NCBI RefSeq assembly: GCF_007904085.1
Contig: NZ_CP042326.1
Coordinates: 3,038,001 to 3,102,000, forward strand
From: Euhalothece natronophila Z-M001
GTDB lineage: Bacteria > Cyanobacteriota > Cyanobacteriia > Cyanobacteriales > Rubidibacteraceae
Direction of reading: 5' to 3'
DNA length: 64,000 nt
Of the stretch, positions 16,645 to 25,584 are shown in pieces. Each line of letters begins with the position of its first letter. Within the stretch, counting starts at the first letter, position 1. The notes beneath the pieces are model-generated. The model made no database searches, was not told the origin of the DNA, and saw only the letters and a program-made list of their open reading frames with translations. The translations under genes were made by a program, and so were the position numbers.

Positions 16645-17949
16645 ATGCTTACCCTTTCTTACGAGTATAAGTTAGAACCAAACCAACTCCAAATTAGCAT
16701 GATCGAGCAGACCCTGGGTGTTTGCCGAACGGTTTGGAATTATGCTTTAAGAGAAAGAAAGGATTGGATCAACTCTCGAAAATGTCCTGTCAACGCTTGT
16801 TCAATTGAAAAGGAATATCTGATTCCTGCTGATGAGCCTTATCCAAGTTATTCAAGGCAAGCAAAGGCTCTAACTGAGGCGAAGAAAAATAGCGAACGCC
16901 TTAAATCAGTTAATGCCCAAGTGCTTCAACAAGTCTTGAGAACATTAGATCGGGCTTTCTCTAACATGAAATCTAGAGGGTTCGGTTTTCCTAGATTTAA
17001 GAACAAGTATCGTTTAAGGTCTTATCTGATTCCTCAGCTCAAGGGAGAGGTATTACAAGGAAATCAAGTTAAATTACCTCAATTAGGTTGGGTTACGTTT
17101 AGAAAGTCCAGAGATATCCCAGAAGGATTTAAGGTAAAACAAGCAAGAGTGATCAGAAAAGCCTCTGGTTATTTCGTCATGTTATCCCTTCAACTAGATG
17201 TGGATGTTCCTCAACCCTTCCCTCATGGACACCCAAGAGGGTTAGACTTAGGTTTCGATAAATTTGTTGCTACCTCCGATGGTTTAGAAGTGAAACGACC
17301 TCGGTTCTTAAAGTCCCTTCAACGCAAGTTAAAATTACTGCAACGAAGGCTTAAGAACAAAAAGAAAGGGTCAAATAACCGCCATAAACTTAACAGAAAG
17401 ATAGCTAGAGTTCACCAACGCATCTCTGACACTCGTAAAGATTGGCACTTCAAACTTGCTCATCAATTATGCGATGAAGCAGGAATGATCTTTGTCGAAG
17501 ACATCAATTTCCGTTCGTGGCAACGAGGAATGTTATCCAAATACGCTGCGGATGCTGGCTTTGGTCAGTTTGTAAACATCCTTCAATGGGTTTGTTGGAA
17601 ACGTGATGTTTACTTTGCCAAAGTTGACAAAGATGGCACCTCTCAAGAATGTAGCCAATGTGGAGCGAATACAGGTAAAAAGACTCTAGATGTGAGAGTT
17701 CATCATTGCCCTGAATGCGGTTACATTGCTTCAAGAGATGTGGTGAGTGCCGAAGTGATTAGAAATAGAGGTCTGACCCAAGCGCGGGTTTCCCGCGCAT
17801 TGGAAAGCAGACCTAAAGGACTCTCCGACCTCGGGCAGGGGTTAGAGAATAAACAAAATGCCTGTGGAGGCAAGGGGCTGTGGGCGGAATTTAGTTCCGC
17901 CCTTTATAAGCCCCGTCGATCTGACGGGGATGGAGGCAACTTCGTCTAG
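16645..17949 (+). CDS. tnpB: TnpB RNA-guided endonuclease (IS605 OrfB family)
   Basis: 434 aa. The N-terminal helix-turn-helix begins YEYKLEPNQLQ; the RuvC-like nuclease keeps all three acidic residues: Asp201 (GLDLGFDKF), Glu285 (FVEDINF) and Asp365 (SRDVVSAEVI). A zinc finger has Cys336/339 and Cys355/358. TnpB uses an RNA made from the 3' end of its own element to cut DNA next to a short adjacent motif, which preserves the element at donor sites. The last 55 residues overlap the structured right end, as expected if the guide RNA runs through the end of the gene. No disruption is seen, so it may be active. Confidence 0.92.
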   Translation: MLTLSYEYKLEPNQLQISMIEQTLGVCRTVWNYALRERKDWINSRKCPVNACSIEKEYLIPADEPYPSYSRQAKALTEAKKNSERLKSVNAQVLQQVLRTLDRAFSNMKSRGFGFPRFKNKYRLRSYLIPQLKGEVLQGNQVKLPQLGWVTFRKSRDIPEGFKVKQARVIRKASGYFVMLSLQLDVDVPQPFPHGHPRGLDLGFDKFVATSDGLEVKRPRFLKSLQRKLKLLQRRLKNKKKGSNNRHKLNRKIARVHQRISDTRKDWHFKLAHQLCDEAGMIFVEDINFRSWQRGMLSKYAADAGFGQFVNILQWVCWKRDVYFAKVDKDGTSQECSQCGANTGKKTLDVRVHHCPECGYIASRDVVSAEVIRNRGLTQARVSRALESRPKGLSDLGQGLENKQNACGGKGLWAEFSSALYKPRRSDGDGGNFV

Positions 17950-18033
17950 TCAAGAGCCTGAGACAGGAAACCTAGTCGCAAGGCTAGGAATCTCCCGTCA
18001 TAGTGCGTAGAGTTTGACGGGAGAGGATGTCAA
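17870..18033 (+). ncRNA. Candidate omega RNA scaffold of tnpB
   Basis: Four hairpins follow each other from inside tnpB to the right end: a nested pair at 17874-17914 (GGGGCT/AGCCCC outside, GGGCGGAA/TTCCGCCC inside), CCCGTCGATCTGACGGGG, a CCTAG/CTAGG stem at 17971-17988, and the terminal stem at 17992-18023. This is where TnpB guide RNAs lie in studied elements. The guide would be the bases just past about 18033. Transcription is not shown by the sequence; the call rests on position and structure. Confidence 0.5.
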
Positions 18034-18256
18034 CATTGATCAAGATTGTCGCTTCTTTACACTGCAACGAGAGAGCAAACAAAGACTATCCTATAGGATT
18101 ACTTACTTTGTTTGCGAATCAGACTTAAACTTAAACTTGGATATTTAAAGAAAAATTAAACTTTACAACAACCGATCACACATTTTTGCCAGAAGATGCT
18201 ACCTTCTATGAGGTGAGAATACTGTTGGATTTGGAACTGATAGAGAGGAGAATATC

Positions 18257-18451
18257 TTGAACTGGGAATCTAAACAAGCACAAACTACCGCACAAGAGCA
18301 AGTCCGTGATTACGTTGCTGAACTTCAACTGCACATGACTTTACAAGCTCGTAATTTAGTTCCGAGTCTCACGCAAGCGCGAGATAGTCGTGAGCAACTT
18401 TTACAAGAAACGCAAGCCAACGTTGAGAAAATGGCTTCACGCCAAATTTAA
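18257..18451 (+). CDS. Small hypothetical protein
   Basis: 64 aa starting at TTG 18257, supported by GAGAGGAG six bases before. The sequence is mostly helical and polar (AQEQVRDYVAELQLHMTLQ), soluble, without Cys and without a recognised domain. The good ribosome site and balanced composition argue for a real gene. It sits 82 bp before the mechanosensitive channel gene on the same strand. The spacer between 18034 and 18256 has no other gene. Function unknown. Confidence 0.55.
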   Translation: MNWESKQAQTTAQEQVRDYVAELQLHMTLQARNLVPSLTQARDSREQLLQETQANVEKMASRQI

Positions 18452-18532
18452 CAAAATTAATTACAATTAGTTACATGAATTTTAGGGTGGGCATTGCCCC
18501 CCTTATTTTTTGATGGTTGAAATCTTTGCATA

Positions 18533-19927
18533 ATGCCTAATATTCCTCTAGAAGTCCTGATTCAATTTGCGGCAGTCATTATTGCTACCTTAGGGATAAC
18601 TATTATTCTCAAACGTTTCTTACGGAATCAATTATTACCAAAAATTGGGATTCCTTTAGGGACAAGAGAAGCCATTTCAATTATTATTAGCTATAGTGGC
18701 GGTGCATTTCTTTTTGTAAGCATCTTACAGGCAATTGGGATTAATCTTGATTCGTTTACCGTTTTAGCTGGTGGCGTTGGTCTTGGCATTGGCTTTGGAC
18801 TACAGGAGGTTGCGAAAAATTTTACCAGTGGTTTAACGATCTTATTTGAACAAAAAATTAAAGCTGGGGATTTTATTGAATGGGATGGAATGAAGGGATA
18901 TGTGGATGAAATTTCTCTGCGATCAACGATAATTAAAACGCTTCTGGGTCGTTATATTATTGTGCCGAATCATGTTTTGGTAGGAGCACAAGTTATTAAT
19001 TGGACTTACCATAAGCCCCAAGGCTGGGCAATGGTAGAAGTGAATGTTCCCCATGAAAGTGATACAGTTTTGGTCGTGGAAATCCTTTTAGAATCTGCTT
19101 ATATGGAAGATACGGTTTCTGGTGATCAATCAGCTTGTGTTTATTTTACTGGTTTTGGGGAATACGGATTAAATTTTCAACTTTGGGTTTGGGTTGAAGA
19201 AGTGGATAAAAAACATATTACAGAAAGTTCTTTGAGATTCTTAATTGAGTCTAATCTTAAACAACATGGGATTAGGCTCGCAACACCTCGTCTGGGCGTT
19301 TGGTATCCAGCGCAATTGCCAACTCAAACAGAAACTTTATCCACTGAGAAAAATGATCAAGAAACCCCAAGTGCTGATTTTCCTCATTTTTCTGAAAGTA
19401 TTACTCCTTCTCGCCCTGTGGCACTACGTAATTTATTAAGAAATATTAATTATTTTCAAAATTGTTCGGAAATTGAGCTGAAAAAACTAATTGAAATTGG
19501 TTATAGGAAACGATTACAAGCAGGGGATATTTTATATCGAGAGGGGGATCCTGGGGATACATTTTATATTATTTTATCTGGATCAGTTGAGTATTATGTG
19601 GAAAAATTAAAGCAAACTCCAACGGTTCTGAAGGTTGGAGATTTTGTGGGAGAACTTTCCCTAATGTTAGGAATTAGGCGTACAGTTACTGTACGAGCGA
19701 GAGAAGAAAGCACTTTATTTGCAATTAATAAATATGGCTTTAGTAGTTTATTAAAAGAGCAACCTCACTTGTATGAGCTAATTGTTGTGGAATTAGGAAA
19801 GGCACAAAAAGAATTGTCGCAACAACAACAACAGTTACGACAATTGGGGCTATTAAATTATCAAGAATTGGACAAAAATCCCATTGCTTGGGTACAGCGT
19901 CAGTGGGAAAAACTCTTAAAACGTTAA
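18533..19927 (+). CDS. MscS-type channel with cyclic-nucleotide-binding domain
   Basis: 464 aa. Residues about 8-100 hold two or three membrane helices ending in the MscS pore signature GGVGLGIGFGLQEVAKNFTSG; the beta and alpha/beta cytoplasmic domains follow to about 265. Residues about 305-425 are a cNMP-binding domain with RKRLQAGDILYREGDPGDTFYIILSG and GELSLMLGIRRTVTV, including the Glu and Arg of the phosphate-binding cassette. MscS channels of this bCNG type respond to cyclic nucleotides and only weakly to tension; in a salt-exposed cell a role in osmotic or ion control is likely. The stop overlaps the end of the convergent gene by 4 bp. Confidence 0.9.
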   Translation: MPNIPLEVLIQFAAVIIATLGITIILKRFLRNQLLPKIGIPLGTREAISIIISYSGGAFLFVSILQAIGINLDSFTVLAGGVGLGIGFGLQEVAKNFTSGLTILFEQKIKAGDFIEWDGMKGYVDEISLRSTIIKTLLGRYIIVPNHVLVGAQVINWTYHKPQGWAMVEVNVPHESDTVLVVEILLESAYMEDTVSGDQSACVYFTGFGEYGLNFQLWVWVEEVDKKHITESSLRFLIESNLKQHGIRLATPRLGVWYPAQLPTQTETLSTEKNDQETPSADFPHFSESITPSRPVALRNLLRNINYFQNCSEIELKKLIEIGYRKRLQAGDILYREGDPGDTFYIILSGSVEYYVEKLKQTPTVLKVGDFVGELSLMLGIRRTVTVRAREESTLFAINKYGFSSLLKEQPHLYELIVVELGKAQKELSQQQQQLRQLGLLNYQELDKNPIAWVQRQWEKLLKR

Positions 19928-20445
19928 AACTTAAGTTTTCCTCGAAATAATTGAACACAAATGCCACAGGTAAGCGCGATCGCGCCGACAGCAATTTGAC
20001 TGGCAAAGTTGTAATGGTGATGATCAGGAATATCGAGATCAACGTGACTAATTTCATCAATTTGAATATCACGTTCTGTTACTGGAACTGTTATCATATC
20101 CCAGTGATTACTATAGTCTTCATCGCCAATTTCCACTGACCAAACTCCAGGAATCGAATAATCGGGATGGAAAACAAATTTCCCATCTTCATCAGTAAAC
20201 CCATGAATTTCAAGATAATTAGAGTTACTAGGGGGATGAATAACCACATCAGCCCCATCAAATAATTCTCCTGTACTAAAGAGTGCTTGAATTTCTAGAG
20301 AATTATCTTTAGGATTATAGCGAGTTTCAACCAGGTGAGCAGAGGCAGGTTGAGCAAATAGGAAAAAACTGAAAAGTAAAACAACAATTGCTAGAAATCG
20401 CTTAAGTTTAAGAGTTTTTTGAAATTGCTGGGTAATAGTCTTCAT
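19924..20445 (-). CDS. Periplasmic-facing protein of the Ni/Co transporter pair
   Basis: 173 aa from ATG 20445, preceded by AAGAAGG. A signal peptide or anchor covers residues 14-36 (ending QPASAH), then a beta-rich domain of carboxypeptidase-regulatory/transthyretin type (ALFSTGELFDGADVVIHPP ... GKFVFHP ... GVWSVEIGDEDYSNHW), a His-containing stretch (PDHHHY), and a C-terminal membrane helix. This is the layout of NikL/CbtK-like extracytoplasmic partners that accompany nickel or cobalt transporters. Eleven bases separate it from the transporter gene upstream, so they form one operon. Confidence 0.7.
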   Translation of the reverse strand: MKTITQQFQKTLKLKRFLAIVVLLFSFFLFAQPASAHLVETRYNPKDNSLEIQALFSTGELFDGADVVIHPPSNSNYLEIHGFTDEDGKFVFHPDYSIPGVWSVEIGDEDYSNHWDMITVPVTERDIQIDEISHVDLDIPDHHHYNFASQIAVGAIALTCGICVQLFRGKLKF

Positions 20446-20455
20446 AGTGCCTTCT

Positions 20456-21187
20456 TTATAAAACATACGTGGTTGATGTCAATGTTAAAACGATGCCGAG
20501 GAGAACGACAAGAATTGCGCTGGAAATTGAGAGGGTTTCTAAAACTTGGTTCATTTTTGGTAAGCCCTCTAACCAATCTCGGGTGTAAACAGCAATTAAG
20601 CCTAAAGTCATTAAAACAAACGCTAAACCAAGACTAAATCCTCCCACCAACACTAAGCCATAACCAATGCGATGTAACGCCACCGCTGCTAATAATAATA
20701 CCAGTGCGGAGGGACAGGGAATTAACCCTCCTGCAATTCCTACTTTGAGCAGGGAAGCATTTTTGACTTCATGATGGTGATGATGATGATCATGAGAGTG
20801 TCGTTTTAGCCTCTTTCTTACTAGATTGACTCCCACACCAATAATAATCACGCCGCTGACAACCGTAATTAGCGGATATAACTGCTCTGATAGGACGTAT
20901 TTGGAGGCAAATAGTGCCACAAGACCTAAAATAAAAACCCCTAAGGTGTGAGAAACTGTCGTTGTCAATCCCAATAAAACGGCTTGGCGAGGCGTTGCCT
21001 GTGATCCGACTAGATAGGCAGTAGCAAGAGTTTTACCATGACCTGGGGAAAGGGCGTGAAAACCGCCTAAACCAAAGGCAATTAAAGTACCAACAAGTAG
21101 GCTACTAAAGCTAAGTTCTGAGGTTAGTAAATCAATTGTCCAAGCAGAAGGCTCACTAAGATGAGCAAAAATTTTATATCGTATCAT
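20456..21187 (-). CDS. Nickel/cobalt transporter (RcnA/HupE-like)
   Basis: 243 aa, six membrane helices. The first core helix has GGFHALSPGHGKTLATAYLVGS, the NiCoT/RcnA signature with His residues in the membrane; the cytoplasmic loop at about 125-140 is a metal-binding His run (HSHDHHHHHHE); the next helix has GGLIPCPSALVLLLAA. RcnA-like proteins export, and the related cyanobacterial ones may import, Ni or Co. Urease genes 7 kb away need nickel, which makes uptake plausible, but direction cannot be told from sequence. It is co-transcribed with the next gene. Confidence 0.8.
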   Translation of the reverse strand: MIRYKIFAHLSEPSAWTIDLLTSELSFSSLLVGTLIAFGLGGFHALSPGHGKTLATAYLVGSQATPRQAVLLGLTTTVSHTLGVFILGLVALFASKYVLSEQLYPLITVVSGVIIIGVGVNLVRKRLKRHSHDHHHHHHEVKNASLLKVGIAGGLIPCPSALVLLLAAVALHRIGYGLVLVGGFSLGLAFVLMTLGLIAVYTRDWLEGLPKMNQVLETLSISSAILVVLLGIVLTLTSTTYVL

Positions 21188-21237
21188 CGGATACTAAACC
21201 CAAGGTGATAATCAATCTCATTATGCCTCAGTTTTAT

Positions 21238-22131
21238 TCAATTCTTGTAAAGTTTTGATGAACTTTCTTCCCCATACAAAGACATCTCTGGTTGCTCAAA
21301 TGTTGGTAAACAAATTGACTCTACTGTAGGAGTACAACCCAACCAATGACGAGAACGCTGGGCAAATTCTTCAGCATCACCACTAACACAAAAGCGAGTA
21401 GGGTTAGCATAGCCTAAATGTTGTAAGCCCATCAACTCTAGTTCTTGTTCAATGGCTTTCACTACATATTGTGCTGGATCAATAAAGCGTACTGTTGGTG
21501 GCAGTAAATCCTTTAATATTGGGGCTAAATAAGGGTAATGGGTACATCCATAAATGAGCGTATCAATTTGCTTTTCTTGTAAAGAGGCTAAATAGCCTTC
21601 AGCAACTTGTCGCACATAAGGATCATTGAGTCGGTTTTGTTCAATTAGGGGAACAAACTCAGGACAGCTTACCTGCCAAACTTTCACCGCATTGTTAATT
21701 TCGAGAATGGCTTGACGATAAGCATTACTAGTGGCGGTTGCTGGAGTCGCAATGACTCCAATCCGCTTTCCCATTTCAATTGCCCCCCTTGCCCCTGGCA
21801 GAATCACCCCTAGAATGGGAATATTAAATTCAGAGCGAACGGTATCTAGAGCAAGAGCAGAACAGGTATTGCAGGCCATAATGACCATTTTTACCCCTTG
21901 TTCTACCATCCAAGAGATAATTTCACGCACAAATTGCACTAACTCATTGTAAGAGCGATTTCCATAAGGAAGGCGAGCCGTATCAGCAAAATAGAGGATA
22001 GATTCTTGTGGCAGTTGCCGATAAAGTTCTCGTAAAACAGTTAAGCCCCCTAAGCCACTATCAAACACGCCAATCGGGTGTTGAGCGGTTAGGGGTTTTG
22101 GATTCGGCTGCGAGTCGTTGTTGGTCAACAA
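21238..22131 (-). CDS. murI: Glutamate racemase
   Basis: 297 aa from TTG 22131. MurI converts L- to D-glutamate for peptidoglycan. Both catalytic Cys are present, in ACNTCSALA and YGCTHYPYL, together with the N-terminal GVFDSGLGGLTVLREL and the YFADTARLPYGNRS block that holds the acidic partner. About 20 residues precede the conserved core, so a start nearer 22080 is possible but no better codon is seen. The next gene upstream on this strand is the cell-wall amidase, a functional neighbour. Confidence 0.95.
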   Translation of the reverse strand: MLTNNDSQPNPKPLTAQHPIGVFDSGLGGLTVLRELYRQLPQESILYFADTARLPYGNRSYNELVQFVREIISWMVEQGVKMVIMACNTCSALALDTVRSEFNIPILGVILPGARGAIEMGKRIGVIATPATATSNAYRQAILEINNAVKVWQVSCPEFVPLIEQNRLNDPYVRQVAEGYLASLQEKQIDTLIYGCTHYPYLAPILKDLLPPTVRFIDPAQYVVKAIEQELELMGLQHLGYANPTRFCVSGDAEEFAQRSRHWLGCTPTVESICLPTFEQPEMSLYGEESSSKLYKN

Positions 22132-22182
22132 ATTAGTCCCTCTTCTTCAATTAATTGCCAGTTTTCATAGTATTACTCAATT

Positions 22183-23985
22183 TTATTGAACGTATCGTAT
22201 AATTCCTTCCGCGATCGCCTCAGCCATTTGCTTGCGGAAGTCATCATCAGCTAGACGGGGGGCATCTTCTCGACCCGTGACAAATCCAGCTTCCACTAAA
22301 ACTGATGGCATAGAAGAATTACGGAGGACATAAAAATTAGCTTGTCTCACGCCGCGATCGCGCATATTGATCTTACTCAAAATACTGCGCTGAATTGATG
22401 CAGCTAAACCCCGACCTTGAGAGTGATAATAGGTTTCCACCCCATTTACATCTGGGCGACTCATGCTAATGGCATTGGAATGAATACTAACAAAGAAATC
22501 ACCATTGACTCGATTGGCCATTTCGGCACGTCCTGAGAGGCTAATATAGCGATCATCTTCCCGTAAGGTGTGAACTCTAACTCCTTTTTCCTCCAAAATA
22601 TCCCGAAGATGAAGAGAAATTGATAACGCGATCCATTTTTCCTGTATGCCTCCAATACCGATCGCGCCGGGATCTCGCCCTCCATGTCCCGGATCAATGA
22701 CAATCAGAGGCTGATCTTTGCGATCACCAGCAGGACTGGGTCTAGGGGTTTCTCTTTGCTGCGGTTGTGGCACATCAATTGATTGATGTTGTGGGGTTGG
22801 ATCTCCTCCTGTGCCAGCTTGCCCTTGTCCCCGTCGCCAGCCAATTGCAACCAGATTTTCACTAGGCTGATTAATTTGATCTTCAATTTGAACCCCAGAG
22901 GCAGCTTCGATTTGCACCACAACTTGATCATCATCTTCTTCACGAACACGAATTTGAGAAATGGGACTGCCTCGTTCTAACTCAGGACCATTTACTGGAT
23001 CAGCAAGTTTCGCGTTGGGAATTGTCATTTCATAAATGCCACTGGCTTGATCCCATTCTCCCGTTGCGGTTAATGCGCCATCAGCCCGTACCTGCAACTG
23101 ATCATCTACTAACTCCACAGCTTCCACCGTGGTAATCTGCGACTGATTAATCTCATCTTCTACCCACCCTGGAATTGCGGGACTAGATAACTGTCTCGCA
23201 GTACCCATGCCACCCTGTGGCAGCATAACCACTGCGCCATTACCACTGGTATTAGGAAAGGCTTGCCAATCAGGAGAATCCTCATTGATATGGAGAATAA
23301 TTTCAGCATCATTTCCGTCAGAATTAAACTCAGCATAACTCACGCCATAGTTATCTACAGGAAGCGCTCGGGGTAATTCCGAAGGCAATGAGATATCTGG
23401 TACACGAAAAGAAACCCGTTCCCCATCATCACTACGCTCAACCTCAATATCTCCTGATGGCGGGCTATCTAAGCGTAGTAATAATCCACTGCTCGTGACA
23501 CGGAAATTGGGGTGACTAAATTCGCTTGCTGACTGCCCACCACCACTAGGAGGAGAACTGGGTTGTTGAGCCACTTCCTCTTCTTGTTCCTGACGTTGGG
23601 GAGAGGGTAATTGAACTGACCATTCTTGTGGATTTTCCCCTTGCACTCTAATTTCACTGGGATCAAGGGTATAACCCTCTTCTAATTCCACAACCAAGCG
23701 AGTAGTATTTTCATCAAATTGACCTACTCGCACTTCCTTAAAAACGTCCCCAACCATTTGATTGGTTACTACATCACCGCGACTGGTATCAGGTAAGTCA
23801 ATAACGAGTCGCGTGGGATCAGAAACCAATTGCGCTCTTGGTTGTACTCCCTCAGCCGTACGAAAAGTGAGCCGATTTTGATTTTCATTAAATTGCCAAG
23901 AGGCGAGTCTTCCTCCGGCTTGTGCAGGACCTGTTGCTAGCCCAGTTGCCACTAAAGAACCTATTAATAACCAATGCAGTTTCAC
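22183..23985 (-). CDS. N-acetylmuramoyl-L-alanine amidase with AMIN domain(s)
   Basis: 600 aa. Signal peptide (1-23, TGPAQAG), AMIN domain at about 27-130, a linker rich in Pro/Gln/Ser, a second AMIN-like region at about 150-255, further beta-rich sequence to 390, and the Amidase_3 domain at about 420-600. Zinc and catalytic residues are in place: VIDPGHGGRDPGAIG, GIQEKWIALS, SIHSNA and VLVEAGFVTGREDAPRL. It cleaves the peptide stem from muramic acid in the periplasm and serves daughter-cell separation; the AMIN domains bring it to the septum or, in filamentous forms, to junction pores. murI follows 51 bp downstream. Confidence 0.93.
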   Translation of the reverse strand: MKLHWLLIGSLVATGLATGPAQAGGRLASWQFNENQNRLTFRTAEGVQPRAQLVSDPTRLVIDLPDTSRGDVVTNQMVGDVFKEVRVGQFDENTTRLVVELEEGYTLDPSEIRVQGENPQEWSVQLPSPQRQEQEEEVAQQPSSPPSGGGQSASEFSHPNFRVTSSGLLLRLDSPPSGDIEVERSDDGERVSFRVPDISLPSELPRALPVDNYGVSYAEFNSDGNDAEIILHINEDSPDWQAFPNTSGNGAVVMLPQGGMGTARQLSSPAIPGWVEDEINQSQITTVEAVELVDDQLQVRADGALTATGEWDQASGIYEMTIPNAKLADPVNGPELERGSPISQIRVREEDDDQVVVQIEAASGVQIEDQINQPSENLVAIGWRRGQGQAGTGGDPTPQHQSIDVPQPQQRETPRPSPAGDRKDQPLIVIDPGHGGRDPGAIGIGGIQEKWIALSISLHLRDILEEKGVRVHTLREDDRYISLSGRAEMANRVNGDFFVSIHSNAISMSRPDVNGVETYYHSQGRGLAASIQRSILSKINMRDRGVRQANFYVLRNSSMPSVLVEAGFVTGREDAPRLADDDFRKQMAEAIAEGIIRYVQ

Positions 23986-24102
23986 GAGTCTTTCTCCTCA
24001 CACACAAGTTTGCCCCATAAGAATCAATTTATTCGGGAATATAGCATAACCGTTAACCATTAACAGATCAGTTTATCCCAACACAGCTAAAAATTTTTTA
24101 TT

Positions 24103-25503
24103 TCATGTTCCCTCCTGTTTAGACGCTTCTGCTTCGGAAGGTTCTGGAAACACTACTCGCAGAAAAGGTGGTGCAATAAATGTTGTGAGAATCACCATAA
24201 CAATAATCGCTGCTTCCGTTGATGGGGAAAGTGCCCCGCTAGCAGAACCAACGCCAGCAAAGACTAAACCAACTTCACCACGAGGAACCATGCCCACGCC
24301 AATAGCAAGTTTATTAATTTCCGAAGCACCAAAGATGGTATAGCCTGCGATTGTTTTACCAATAATTGCCACTACAATCAGAAACGCGGCTAAAATTAAG
24401 CCCTCACGGTTACTAGGAACAGCAGGATTTAATACTCCTAAGTCCGTTCTTGCCCCAACACAAACAAAGAAAACTGGAACTAAAATATCGGCAACTGGAA
24501 CGACCTGTTCCTCTAATTCTTTCCGTTTTTCTGTTTCTGCTAACACTAATCCAGCCGCAAATGCGCCTAAAATTGCTTCTAACTCAATGGCGGTGGCAAC
24601 ATAAGCAAGGGCAAAGGCAAAAACCAGAGCCGTTAATAATAATTCGCCACGGGTTTTCATTTCGTTAACCATGCCTACGAGAAAGGGACTGATAAAACGC
24701 CCAATAATAATCGTTCCTACTAGAAACGCAGCGGCACTCACGACGAGGTAAAGAATATTTGTAATCTCAATGTTACCGGTTTTAATTAAGCTGGCAACCA
24801 CTGCTAGGATAATAATCCCTAGTACATCATCAATTACCGCTGCGCCAATAATAATCTGTCCTTCTTTAGAGTTCAGTTGTCCTAATTCGGCTAAAACTTT
24901 TGCTGTAATCCCAATGCTTGTTGCAGTGAGGGCAGCACCAGCAAAAATTGCAGGAATAGCCGGTACACCAAAACCATAATACAGACCAGCCGTTCCTCCC
25001 ACAAAAGGCGCGACAACACCAGTAATGGCGACGGCAGCCGCTTGGGGTCCCACTCGTAGCAGTTCTTTTAAGTCTGATTCTAAGCCAATTTCAAACAGTA
25101 AAATCACCACTCCCAATTCCGAGAGAACCGTGATGACTTCCCCTTGAGCTTCAAAAACTGCTTCAGCAGTTCCTGGTTCTAAGGCAGTGGTTTGTTCGAG
25201 AAAAGCCATAATCAGAGAATCTTCCGCCGTTGCTCCTGCTTCAGGAAAGACGAGTAACCCTAGCACTGATGTTCCAATGACAACACCCCCAACTAATTCT
25301 CCTAAAACGGGAGGCAAGTTAATCCGAGAACAGAGTTCTCCGCCAATTTTACTAGCAATATAAATGGCAACTAAACTGAGTAAAACGCCAGCAAGGATAA
25401 TTGAGCCTTCTGGTTCTGCGCTTTCTTCTTCGGCAGTTGCGACTAACCAGAAAGGAGTAATTTCTGTGATCGCAGTTGCTAAACTTAAGAGACTAACAAT
25501 CAT
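24103..25503 (-). CDS. nhaS3: Na+/H+ antiporter, CPA2 family, NhaS3-like
   Basis: 466 aa, about 12 membrane helices. The fold is CPA2/NapA: PPVLGELVGGVVIGTSVLGLL, ILLFEIGLESDLKELL, and the ion-binding GAAVIDDVLGIIILA with the double Asp of electrogenic exchangers. Length and sequence resemble NhaS3 of Synechocystis, an essential thylakoid-membrane antiporter involved in sodium tolerance. The N-terminus has an extra hydrophobic stretch that may be a signal. It stands alone between the amidase and fcl. Confidence 0.85.
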   Translation of the reverse strand: MIVSLLSLATAITEITPFWLVATAEEESAEPEGSIILAGVLLSLVAIYIASKIGGELCSRINLPPVLGELVGGVVIGTSVLGLLVFPEAGATAEDSLIMAFLEQTTALEPGTAEAVFEAQGEVITVLSELGVVILLFEIGLESDLKELLRVGPQAAAVAITGVVAPFVGGTAGLYYGFGVPAIPAIFAGAALTATSIGITAKVLAELGQLNSKEGQIIIGAAVIDDVLGIIILAVVASLIKTGNIEITNILYLVVSAAAFLVGTIIIGRFISPFLVGMVNEMKTRGELLLTALVFAFALAYVATAIELEAILGAFAAGLVLAETEKRKELEEQVVPVADILVPVFFVCVGARTDLGVLNPAVPSNREGLILAAFLIVVAIIGKTIAGYTIFGASEINKLAIGVGMVPRGEVGLVFAGVGSASGALSPSTEAAIIVMVILTTFIAPPFLRVVFPEPSEAEASKQEGT

Positions 25504-25584
25504 TCTTTACTTATCTTTAACATTTTCTTCTAATTAACGATACAACAATCAGCCCAGATGAGGGTATCTGTTTCTCAAATTCTT

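Larger units (their letters stand above)
16440..18033 (+). mobile_element. IS200/IS605-group element carrying only tnpB
   Basis: A tnpB gene flanked by strongly structured ends and with no tnpA nearby, the IS1341-like arrangement. The right end is set by a 9-bp stem hairpin at 17992-18023 (CTCCCGTCA/TGACGGGAG) followed by GAGGATGTCAA, a common close for such elements. The left edge is estimated from the beginning of the GC-rich structured tract and may be off by tens of bases. Without tnpA the element would need a transposase in trans. Confidence 0.6.
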
